DNA of 64,000 nt from Myxococcales bacterium (GTDB lineage Bacteria > Myxococcota_A > UBA9042): NCBI GenBank assembly GCA_947491025.1, contig CANLIC010000003.1, positions 62,001 to 126,000 of the forward strand, read 5' to 3'. A model generated the notes under the pieces. The model was not told where the DNA came from. It ran no database searches and saw nothing but the letters and a program-made list of their open reading frames with translations. The position numbers and the translations under genes were made by a program. Every line of letters starts with the position of its first letter. The stretch's first letter is position 1. Shown here in pieces: positions 1 to 7,280 of this stretch.

Positions 1-579
1 CTCGCCGTCGATGAACTCGGCGACCACCGCCTCTGGCACGTGATGGGTCCGCGCCAGCGCCTGGGCGAACGACTCGGCGTCGTCGCAGCGGAAGGTGTCG
101 GCCGAGCCGGCGCCCGCGATGGGCTTGAGGATGACGGGAAAACCGATGCGCTCGGCGGCCGCCCAGGCCTCCTTGGCGGTCTTGATGCGGAACGAGTGGG
201 GCACGCGGACGCCGGCAGCGCGGGCGCGCTCCATCATCACCTGCTTGTCGCGAAAGCCGATGGCGGTGTCGACCGTCATGCCCGGAATGCCGAGCAGCTC
301 TCGGACCTTGGCCGCCAGCTCAACCGTCGGCTCCCACAGGGACTCAACCCGGTCGACGCCGAGACCGCGCACCTTGCTGGCGATGGTCCGCGCCGCGCGG
401 TCGATGTCGAGCAGGTTGCCGGCATCGACCCATGCGCTCAGGTAGCGCAGCGTCTTGGCCGGCTGCTGCGCCTTGGGCCCACTGCCGACGCCGATGACCG
501 TTGCGCCCACCTGGGCCAAGCCGCGTGTGAACTCCTGCTGCTCGACCGGGTAGCTGGGCTGGATGAACACGACCTTCAT
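1..579 (-). CDS. ATP-grasp family ligase, partial (C-terminus beyond left edge)
   Basis: The 193 visible codons begin at an ATG preceded by GGGGAGATCGCC, a good ribosome binding site. The protein starts MKVVFIQPSYPVEQQEF and follows the same pattern as the next gene: a Rossmann-like N-terminal (pre-ATP-grasp) segment, then a GIPGMTV...FRDKQVMMERAR block, then the start of the ATP-grasp core (GFPVILKPIAGAGS, where the Lys and the Gly-rich loop contact ATP in this superfamily). The metal-binding half lies outside the window. ATP-grasp enzymes activate a carboxylate as acyl phosphate and couple it to an amine or thiol; the substrate here is unknown. It lies 118 bp downstream of a paralogue on the same strand, so the two probably share a transcript. 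The family call is firm; specificity is open. Confidence 0.85.
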   Translation of the reverse strand, partial: MKVVFIQPSYPVEQQEFTRGLAQVGATVIGVGSGPKAQQPAKTLRYLSAWVDAGNLLDIDRAARTIASKVRGLGVDRVESLWEPTVELAAKVRELLGIPGMTVDTAIGFRDKQVMMERARAAGVRVPHSFRIKTAKEAWAAAERIGFPVILKPIAGAGSADTFRCDDAESFAQALARTHHVPEAVVAEFIDGE

Positions 580-697
580 GGCGATCTCCCCTGCTTTGGG
601 CCGTGCAACGGCGGCGCATTCTGCCGCGCGCTCGCAAGCCGCGTTGGATCGCCGGCGGCATCGGCCAGACCCGGCGCGGAGTTGGGCAGAGCGGCGC

Positions 698-1918
698 TTA
701 GCCCGCGCGCACCTTGACCAGTTGACCGACCCGCGCCAGCTGGGTGCGCAGCTCGTCGTAGTCGGGGTGGCGGGCACGGATCCAGCCATTGGCCATGTAG
801 CCACCCTCGATCGGCCGCGCCGGCGAGCCCGGCTCGGGCAGGTGGAAGTCGACGAGACCCTGGCCGAGCAGCTGGCGCGCCGCGTCCAGGCCTTCGTAGC
901 CGCGAATCGTGCCGTCGCGCTCGGGTCGCAGCGCGACGATGCCTGCGGAATAGCGGCGTGACGGCATCCGCGAGACCTTGCCATGGACGATGGCGTTGGC
1001 CCACTCGCGGTAGATGTCGAGGTCGTTGGCCATCGCGTAGACATCCCACTGTCCGACACCCGGCGGCCGTGCTCCGATCTCACTGAACTTCAGGCCCTTG
1101 GGGCCGAAGAACCACTCCATGTGCGTCGCGGTGGTGCCGAGGCCGAGCGCCGACACCACGGCGCGGCCCATGGCCCGCAGCTCGTCGTAGCCAGACAAGT
1201 CGCTGCGGTTGGTGTGAACGATCGTCGGCGACACGCCGCGCGTCCGCATAGCCTCGAGTACATTGGGATAATAGTGGCTGACGAACTCGTACACGACCTC
1301 GCCGCGCACGGTCAGGGTGTCGTAGAAGCCCTCATGGCCCTCGATGAATTCTTCGACGGCGATCGAGACACCGCGCTCGAACCCGCTCTGCCGCAGCGCC
1401 ACCTCTAGCTGCTTGTCGTTGTCGACGCGCGTGGTACCGTCGGCGCCCGCGCCAGCGCGCGGCTTGAGGATGAGCGGGTAGCCGACCTCAGCGGCGAAGG
1501 CGCGTACCTCAGCGGCGCTGTCGGCCGCAGTCGAGCGTGCACAGGAGATCCCAGCTTGGCGCAAGAACTCCTTCATCGCCGGCTTGTCGCGGCAGAGCCA
1601 GGCCGCCTTGGGCGTCAGCCCCGGGATGCCCGTGGCCTCGCGTACCTTGGCCACCGGCAGGATGTGCGCCTCGATGGTCGACTCCAGGCGGTCCACCCAA
1701 CCGCGGCGCTGGCACTTGCGCACGGTCTCGAGCATCACCCCTTCGTGGCAGACCGAGGGCACTTGCTCGTAGTAGTCCATAAAGCCGCGGAGCTCGCCGT
1801 CCAGCCACTCCAGCGGTCGCTCGCCGATGCCGGTGACGAGGGCGCCGGCTTGCTTGAGCCCGCGCACAAACTCGCGCTGGTAGTGGGGGAACTCCGGAGC
1901 GACGAAGATCACATGCAC
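698..1918 (-). CDS. ATP-grasp family carboxylate-amine ligase
   Basis: 406 residues. I chose the GTG start at 1918 because GGAGG lies 7 nt upstream and the protein then begins MHVIFVAPEFPHYQREF, matching its neighbour's N-terminus; the longer open frame has no such support. Order of parts: N-terminal nucleotide-fold segment (about 1-90), linker with GIPGLTPKAAWLCRDKPAMK, ATP-grasp core with YPLILKPRAGAGADG (ATP-binding Lys and Gly-rich loop), VEEFIEGHEG, and the metal-binding signature HMEWFFGP...FSEIGARPPG. No ACP, condensation or transport domain is present. It is divergent (160 bp) from an S51-like hydrolase and esterase pair, suggesting a common pathway. It should form an amide, peptide or similar bond using ATP; substrates cannot be read from sequence. 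Confidence 0.9.
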   Translation of the reverse strand: MHVIFVAPEFPHYQREFVRGLKQAGALVTGIGERPLEWLDGELRGFMDYYEQVPSVCHEGVMLETVRKCQRRGWVDRLESTIEAHILPVAKVREATGIPGLTPKAAWLCRDKPAMKEFLRQAGISCARSTAADSAAEVRAFAAEVGYPLILKPRAGAGADGTTRVDNDKQLEVALRQSGFERGVSIAVEEFIEGHEGFYDTLTVRGEVVYEFVSHYYPNVLEAMRTRGVSPTIVHTNRSDLSGYDELRAMGRAVVSALGLGTTATHMEWFFGPKGLKFSEIGARPPGVGQWDVYAMANDLDIYREWANAIVHGKVSRMPSRRYSAGIVALRPERDGTIRGYEGLDAARQLLGQGLVDFHLPEPGSPARPIEGGYMANGWIRARHPDYDELRTQLARVGQLVKVRAG

Positions 1919-2078
1919 GGCGGCACCTCCAGGGTCGAGCGGCGGCCGAGGCCGACAGCCGAGCGCGGACCTTGCGCGCAGCGTCGCACCGTGTGGGCCC
2001 TGACGTCCAGACCCGGCGCCCGCGGCGCTGCCGATGGCGCGCCATCCCCCGGCGTCGCCAGCGTTCGTGGGGGTAAAG

Positions 2079-3347
2079 ATGCCTAGTCTCGATGCGGCGT
2101 CGGCCGCTGCCGACCTCCGCGACCCGGCCTTGCGCAAGGTCGTCTTTCTCGGCCCGCAGCGGCTTGCGCCGATGGTCGGTGATGTCGCTGAGCGGCTCGG
2201 GATCACAGGAAAAGCCGCGATCATCACCGCCGGCTGGCAGGACCGTGAACCCGAGGACGGCGAGCTGCGCAGTGCCCTGCGGCTTCCCGCCGTCAACCTG
2301 CGCCTCCATGAGCGGTGGCACCAGGTCGAGCTCGAAGATCCGGGCCTTTTCGCGGCGCATCGCAGGCGCCAAGACCAGCTGCGCGCCCTCGAGGACCTCT
2401 ACGACGACCGGCTGCGCCACACCATGGCTGCCGCCCGCGAGATGCTCGCCCATCCCGGCCCCACGGCCCTGCTCGATCCCGAGCGCGCCTCGGCGGTGGC
2501 GGCGGTGCGCGGGCTCGACGAGCACCACCTGCAGCGCGTGGCCGAGATTCACGCCGCCTGGCACGACGAATTCGACGCCCGACGCCACCCAGCGCTGCAG
2601 CGCCAGCGGGCTGAGGTCCAGGGGCTGCTCGACGAGTGCAGCGTCATCGCGGTGGCGGGCGGGCACGTGGGCGTCTTGCTCAACCGCTTGCGAATCTTCG
2701 GCCTGGACGATGCATTGTGGCGCAAAGACGTGCTCGCCTGGTCTGGCGGCGCCATGGTGCTGACCGAACGCCTGGTGCTCTTCCACGATCGGCCGCCGCA
2801 AGGCGCGGGCAACGCAGAGGTCTTCGAGCACGGCTTCGGCCTGGTCAGCGGCGTTGTCTGCCTGCCACACGCCCGGCGACGTCTCGAGCTGCGGGATCCG
2901 GTCCGCGTTGCGCTGATGGCCCGGCGGCTCTCGCCTGCGCGCGCCATCGCCTTCGACGAGCGCTCGTGGCTCGCGTTCGCGGCCCAGCGGCCGGCGCCGG
3001 GCGATGAACGCCATGAGCCCCGGAACCCCCTCGACGGCGCCCCAGCAGCGGGCGAACTGGCGCGTGTGCTCTGCACGAGCGGCCAGGTCTGCGACTTTGA
3101 AGAGGGCTTCGGCCAACCCTGCGAAGGCACGGACGGCGCCCCGATCGACTCCAAGTTGCTGCAGGCCGAGCCCGCCGCGGCTGGCCTTGCCGGCAGCGAC
3201 GTCGCCTCCGCCCATGCTCGGCGCGACCGGCCGCCCAGGCTCAACGTTGACGCTGGCGGCCCGCTGGCTGACGCCGGCGGTGCCGTGCACCCCGAGGCTC
3301 CGGCGGCTGCAGCGCCAGCCCGCCCGCGGCAGAGAGGTGTTGGATGA
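2079..3347 (+). CDS. Class I amidotransferase-like / peptidase S51-like hydrolase
   Basis: 422 residues from ATG 2079; the frame stays open further upstream, but that part reads as non-coding. The N-terminus (KVVFLGPQR, residues 20-28) starts an alpha/beta fold. SVIAVAGGHVG (188-198) and AWSGGAM (220-226) place Ser222 in a nucleophile elbow, and CLPHARRRLE (261-270) offers His264 as the base. This Ser-His arrangement resembles the S51 (dipeptidase E/cyanophycinase) branch of the class I amidotransferase-like superfamily. A helical insert (about 95-185) separates the N-terminal strand from the elbow. After about residue 305 the protein becomes Ala/Gly/Pro-rich, roughly 115 residues longer than a typical S51 enzyme. 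Its stop overlaps the next start as ATGA, so translation is coupled. Substrate is unknown; cleavage of an isopeptide or amide made by the adjacent ATP-grasp enzymes is an inference. Confidence 0.7.
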   Translation: MPSLDAASAAADLRDPALRKVVFLGPQRLAPMVGDVAERLGITGKAAIITAGWQDREPEDGELRSALRLPAVNLRLHERWHQVELEDPGLFAAHRRRQDQLRALEDLYDDRLRHTMAAAREMLAHPGPTALLDPERASAVAAVRGLDEHHLQRVAEIHAAWHDEFDARRHPALQRQRAEVQGLLDECSVIAVAGGHVGVLLNRLRIFGLDDALWRKDVLAWSGGAMVLTERLVLFHDRPPQGAGNAEVFEHGFGLVSGVVCLPHARRRLELRDPVRVALMARRLSPARAIAFDERSWLAFAAQRPAPGDERHEPRNPLDGAPAAGELARVLCTSGQVCDFEEGFGQPCEGTDGAPIDSKLLQAEPAAAGLAGSDVASAHARRDRPPRLNVDAGGPLADAGGAVHPEAPAAAAPARPRQRGVG

Positions 3348-4480
3348 ACCCGCGTTTGCGCAAGCTGCTCGGCCGGAGCCGGCCGACGCGCGCCGCCGTC
3401 GACGCCCTGCTCCAGGGCAACGAGTTTCCGCTGATCGACGGCGGTGAGGCGACCTTCGTGTGGCGCGGCCACGCCGACGCGGTAATTCTGCGCCACTTCA
3501 TTTTTGGCCTCGAAACCGACTGCGCTTTTCACCGGGTCCCGGGTACCGATCTCTGGCACATCTCCCTGGATCTGCCTCGGAATTCCCGCATCGAGTACAA
3601 GTTCGACGTCGTCGAGCATGGCCGGCACCACTGGATTCGCGACCCCTACAATCCGCGCCACGCCACCGATCCTTTCGGCGCCAATTCCGTCTGTGCCACG
3701 GACGGCTACCAGGTACCGGACTGGGTCCAAGCCGACCCTGAAGCGCGCTGCGGGACCTTGCAAGACATCGAAATCGCCGAGACGCCCTTTGGCGAGCCGC
3801 GGCGGGTCACGGTCTACACACCCGCCCGCTTTCGACCCTCGCGCCGCTACCCGCTCCTGGTGGTTCACGACGGCGGAGACTACCTGCGGTTCGCGGCTTT
3901 GCAGGCCGTCCTCGACAACTTGATCCACCGCGGCGAGGTGCAACCCCTCATCGTGGCGCTCACCCACCCCGGCAACCGCCTGGTCGAGTATCCCAACGAC
4001 GATCGGCACACCTCCTTCATCGCTGAGACCGTGCTGCCGTTGCTTGAGGCGCGCTTTCCGCTCTTTCCCGACCCCGCCTCACGCGTGCTCATGGGCGCTT
4101 CGTTTGGCGGCGTCGCCTCGCTCTCGGTGGCCTGGCGCTACCCCGGGCTCTTCGGCGGTATCCTGTCGCAGTCCGGCAGCTTCGCGTTCACCGACATCGG
4201 CAACCACAAGCGCGGGCCGGCCTTCGACCCCGTGGTCCGCTTCGTCAATGCTTTCCGCGAGAAGCCCGGCCAGCCGGTGGCGCGCGCCTTCCTCTCGTGC
4301 GGCCAGTACGAGTCGCTGATCTACGAGAACCGTTCGATGGTGCCGTTCCTGCAGCGAATCGGCATCGCGGTGCGCTACACAGAAGCCCGCGACGGCCACA
4401 ATTGGGAGAACTGGCGCGACCGGCTGCAAGAGGGCCTGTCGTGGCTCTTCCCCGGGCCGCTCTGGATGGTCTACGAGTAG
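3344..4480 (+). CDS. Alpha/beta-hydrolase esterase (enterochelin-esterase/Esterase D type)
   Basis: 378 residues; ATG overlaps the stop of the upstream hydrolase by 4 nt. Residues about 30-125 resemble the beta-sandwich (CBM48/early-set-like) domain seen before the catalytic domain in enterochelin esterases (VWRGHADAVILRHF, LWHISLDLPRNSRIEYKF). The catalytic part has YPLLVVHDGGDYLRF, the nucleophile elbow GASFGG (Ser253), and a C-terminal DGHNWENW with His352 as the likely triad histidine. No signal peptide, so it should be cytoplasmic, unlike periplasmic siderophore esterases. It likely hydrolyses or transfers an ester of the metabolite made by this cluster. A smaller esterase of the same broad family sits between ATP-grasp genes at 40577-41362. 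Confidence 0.85.
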   Translation: MNPRLRKLLGRSRPTRAAVDALLQGNEFPLIDGGEATFVWRGHADAVILRHFIFGLETDCAFHRVPGTDLWHISLDLPRNSRIEYKFDVVEHGRHHWIRDPYNPRHATDPFGANSVCATDGYQVPDWVQADPEARCGTLQDIEIAETPFGEPRRVTVYTPARFRPSRRYPLLVVHDGGDYLRFAALQAVLDNLIHRGEVQPLIVALTHPGNRLVEYPNDDRHTSFIAETVLPLLEARFPLFPDPASRVLMGASFGGVASLSVAWRYPGLFGGILSQSGSFAFTDIGNHKRGPAFDPVVRFVNAFREKPGQPVARAFLSCGQYESLIYENRSMVPFLQRIGIAVRYTEARDGHNWENWRDRLQEGLSWLFPGPLWMVYE

Positions 4481-4514
4481 AAGCCGCCCATTGCCCGACT
4501 GCAGCCCCCAGCGA

Positions 4515-5228
4515 TCATAGACCGAAGACGTTGCCGTCGCGGTACAGCACGCTCGTGCACCAGCCATAAGGGTTGACGGGTCCGAGGCCGTGCAGATCGA
4601 TGCGCCGGAAGCCCGCACCGGCCAGCGACGCCAAGCCTGGCTCGTAGCGTGGCCGCTCGCTGTTGTCCCAAACGACGACACCGCCCGCCGAGAGGGCCCG
4701 AAGCGTCGCCGGCACGCAGCGGTTGCGTTCCCGGCCATCGATGACCACGACGTCGAAGGCTGCGCCCTCCGCCTCTGCACAGCGGCCCGCCGCGCTGACA
4801 TAGCGCTCACCGCCATCGCTGCCTTGCAGTGGCTGGAACTCCACCCGTGCGTTGTTCGGCAGATCGGCGCGCAGTCGCGCCACCCAAGCCTCGTCGTGCT
4901 CAACGCTGCGGACGGTAGCGACCCGCGCCGCCCACCAGCGCGTCGAGTTGCCGGCGCCGTATTCGAAGACGCGGAGCGTGGGTCGAAGCCGCGGTGCCAG
5001 CAGTGCGATGGCCGGATAGGTGAACCAGGGCAGGGGCGCGCCATCGCGATCGATCGGAATCCGGGCGGCGAAGCTACGTGGCCAACCGAGCTGGTGCAGC
5101 GCACCGGCTGCGCCGAGCAGCGCCACGCCCGCGGCCGCAGACGTGCGTGGCAACGCCCCCATCAGTCGCTCGATGCCGAGGCGGCGGAGGGCCGCGCGCG
5201 CGGCGTCAGGCAGCGGCGCTTCGGCCAT
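4515..5228 (-). CDS. Class I SAM-dependent methyltransferase-like protein
   Basis: 237 residues. Motif I reads VFEYGAGNSTRW (residues 88-99), followed by VRSVEHDEAWV, which fits the strand-2 acidic motif, and FDVVVIDGRERNRC, then VVWDNSERPRY. This order is typical of small class I methyltransferases related to FkbM-like and O-methyltransferase families. Residues 30-60 are hydrophobic but contain charges, so a membrane anchor is doubtful. It begins 9 bp after the stop of the pseudo-receiver protein gene on the same strand and is probably co-transcribed with it; the SD is weak (GAG), so translational coupling is likely. It converges with the esterase gene with only 34 bp between. Substrate unknown. 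Confidence 0.75.
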   Translation of the reverse strand: MAEAPLPDAARAALRRLGIERLMGALPRTSAAAGVALLGAAGALHQLGWPRSFAARIPIDRDGAPLPWFTYPAIALLAPRLRPTLRVFEYGAGNSTRWWAARVATVRSVEHDEAWVARLRADLPNNARVEFQPLQGSDGGERYVSAAGRCAEAEGAAFDVVVIDGRERNRCVPATLRALSAGGVVVWDNSERPRYEPGLASLAGAGFRRIDLHGLGPVNPYGWCTSVLYRDGNVFGL

Positions 5229-5237
5229 CGTCTCGAC

Positions 5238-7214
5238 TCAGGCGCCGAGGCGGCTGGCAGCCTGCATCAACAGGTCGCGCGCCCCGGCCAGCGCCGCGGT
5301 TCGCGCCTCAGCGGCGGCTTGGAGCTCAACTACGCGGGCCTCGGCGGCTTCGCCTGCGGCCTTGGCGGCCGAGAGCGCGGCCTTGGCGTCGGCGAGCGAC
5401 AGCTGCGCTGCGGCGAGCTCGCCTTCGCTGGCGGCGCGCGCGGCGGAGGAGGCCTGAGCGGCCTCCTCCGCCGAGTGTGCGCGCGCAGTCGCCGTTGCCG
5501 CGGCGGTCTCCGCCGCGATTGCGCGCGCCCGCGCCGCCTCGAGCTGCTCGCCACTGGCTTGCGACGTCGCCTTGTCAGCCAGCGACTGGCGAAGCGCCGC
5601 GTTCTCGCCTTCCAGCCGCTCGATATCGGTCAAAGCGGTCTGGAGCTTCTCGATAAGCGACGACAGTTCGCTCAGATTCGAGCTCAACAGGCCGCTCGAC
5701 GAGATCTGTCGCTGTGGCCGTGCACTCGACTGGGCCGCACCGCCGGCCTGCGCCTGCGATGCGTCGGCGCTCGCTGGCGACACCGCTTGGGCGCCGCTGC
5801 CGCTGCCCGCTACGGGAGCGGCCTTGAGGTCCTCGACCACGTCGGCGCTGACGTCCTCGGCGCTGACGTCCTCGGCGCTGACGTCCTCTGCGCTGACGTC
5901 CTCTGCGCTGACGTCCTCTGCGCTGACGTCCTCTGCGCTGACGTCCTCTGGGCTGACGTCCTCTGGGCTGACGTCCTCTGCGCTGACGTCCTCTGCGCTG
6001 ACGTCCTCTGCGCTGACGTCCTCTGCGCTGACGTCTTCAGCCTCGACCTCCTCGGCCGCCAAATCCTCAGCGTCGATCGCCTCGGCTTCGAGGTCACCGG
6101 CGTCTTCGAGTTCGGCTTCGATGTCGATGGCGAGGCCGGCGATCCCGTCACCACCGTCGCCGCTGTCGCCATGGCTGGCGATATCCGTCACCGTCGAGAC
6201 CTCGAACGGTTCGATCTCTGCGAGCTCCTCGATGTCATCGAGATCTTCCAGGATCGAGGCGTCGTCTTCCAACGCCTCTGCCTCGCTGTCTGTCGCAAAG
6301 TCGTCGGGTGCGGAGGCGTCCTCGACAGCGGACTCGAGGTCCTCGACGTCATCGTCCATCAGCAGCTCGTCGGCGTCGGCCTCGGCTGGCTCCGCCGTGG
6401 CCGCTGCCGTCGGGGTCTGGGCTTGGGGCACGTCGTCCTCCCCGGCGGCGAGCAGCTCGCTGTCCAACTCCTCGAGCGGCAGCGCCTCGGGCAAGAAGTC
6501 GCCGTCGGTGCGGGTCTGCGTCGTCAGCACCTGATTGTCGCCGGTCGTCGCGACAAAGTCGGCCTCGGAGAGCTCTAGCACGGCGTCTTCTTCTTCGTCG
6601 TCGGCTGGGACCTCTTCGAGATCATCCTCAAATTCGAGAACATCCATCATCTGGGTCGCTGAATCCGAGGGGTCGTCGGTGCCGATCTCCTCGAGGTCGA
6701 TGGCGTCCAACTCCAGCGTGCTGTCGACCTGCGGGAATTGAACCGCGTGCGCCAGGCTGCTGACGTCTTGGGTCAGCGCGCTGACGGCGCCGAAGGGCAG
6801 GGCCTCGAGGTGCTCCGATGCGACGTGCAGGTCGCCGGCAGCCCCGCCGCCCTTGAGCGCTGCGGCGATCGCAGGCTCCAGGTCGCGCTGGGCGCGGCTC
6901 TGGATGACGTAGGCATCGGCCTTGTACTTGCCCTCGAGATGGCGGCTGACTTCGGTGCGCTGGTCGTCACGGTAGACGACGACCAAGGGCAAGGTCGCGG
7001 TCTTGCCGTCGCTGCGCAGGGTCGTGACCAGGGCCAAGCTGCGGCGCAGGGTCGGGCCGAAGACGAGGACCGTGACCTCCTCCTCGTCCAGCCGCTTCAT
7101 GGCCGCCTCGATGGAGCGCACCTCGATCATCTCTGTGTCGGTCGGCAGGGCGCGGCGCAGGTGCCGCTCCACCATCTTGGTGCCGCCCAACAGCAGTCCG
7201 GTCCGCTTGCTCAT
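5238..7214 (-). CDS. Pseudo-receiver protein with acidic AEDVS-repeat region and C-terminal coiled coil
   Basis: 658 residues from ATG 7214, preceded by GGGAGGGGCACG. Residues about 1-120 read as a response-regulator receiver fold (VTVLVFGPTLRR, LPLVVVYRDD, YKADAYVIQS), with a Lys near the expected switch position. The N-terminal acidic pair is absent (LLLGGTK) and the strand-3 phospho-acceptor Asp is replaced (VFGPTL), so canonical phosphorylation is unlikely. The middle is strongly acidic (Glu/Asp/Ala/Leu) and carries 13 tandem five-residue units, 11 AEDVS and 2 PEDVS. After a Gln/Gly/Ser linker, the last about 190 residues form an Ala/Glu/Leu-rich coiled coil. The layout recalls myxobacterial receiver/coiled-coil proteins such as FrzS, but no orthology is claimed. 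A downstream methyltransferase follows after 9 bp; a PHP lipoprotein gene ends 66 bp upstream. Likely a cytoplasmic scaffold. Confidence 0.75.
   Translation of the reverse strand: MSKRTGLLLGGTKMVERHLRRALPTDTEMIEVRSIEAAMKRLDEEEVTVLVFGPTLRRSLALVTTLRSDGKTATLPLVVVYRDDQRTEVSRHLEGKYKADAYVIQSRAQRDLEPAIAAALKGGGAAGDLHVASEHLEALPFGAVSALTQDVSSLAHAVQFPQVDSTLELDAIDLEEIGTDDPSDSATQMMDVLEFEDDLEEVPADDEEEDAVLELSEADFVATTGDNQVLTTQTRTDGDFLPEALPLEELDSELLAAGEDDVPQAQTPTAAATAEPAEADADELLMDDDVEDLESAVEDASAPDDFATDSEAEALEDDASILEDLDDIEELAEIEPFEVSTVTDIASHGDSGDGGDGIAGLAIDIEAELEDAGDLEAEAIDAEDLAAEEVEAEDVSAEDVSAEDVSAEDVSAEDVSPEDVSPEDVSAEDVSAEDVSAEDVSAEDVSAEDVSAEDVSADVVEDLKAAPVAGSGSGAQAVSPASADASQAQAGGAAQSSARPQRQISSSGLLSSNLSELSSLIEKLQTALTDIERLEGENAALRQSLADKATSQASGEQLEAARARAIAAETAAATATARAHSAEEAAQASSAARAASEGELAAAQLSLADAKAALSAAKAAGEAAEARVVELQAAAEARTAALAGARDLLMQAASRLGA
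5847..6041 (-). repeat. 13 tandem 15-bp units encoding AEDVS/PEDVS
   Basis: On the plus strand the unit is GCTGACGTCCTCTGC with minor variants (CGGC, TGGG, TTCAGC). Thirteen in-register copies run without interruption. The two adjacent TGGG variants encode PEDVS instead of AEDVS. Units are nearly identical at the nucleotide level, including synonymous positions, which suggests recent expansion by slippage, and the copy number may vary between strains. Confidence 0.95.
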
Positions 7215-7280
7215 CGTGCCCCTCCCGCCCGCGCGCGACCCGCGTAGGGGCGGCGAGTGTCGCTGGCGCACCGGCCAGGG

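Noticed and set aside
2079-3347. Cyanophycinase and a cyanophycin locus
   Set aside because: The neighbouring ligases are not cyanophycin synthetases, which join an ATP-grasp to a Mur-ligase domain; only the S51-like fold is shared.
5847-6041. CRISPR array
   Set aside because: The repeats are contiguous without spacers and in frame with a protein gene.
4590-6578. Plus-strand open frame reading as a pentapeptide-repeat protein (ADVLC units)
   Set aside because: It is the antisense of the AEDVS repeat array. The minus-strand gene has the better start, receiver fold and coding composition.
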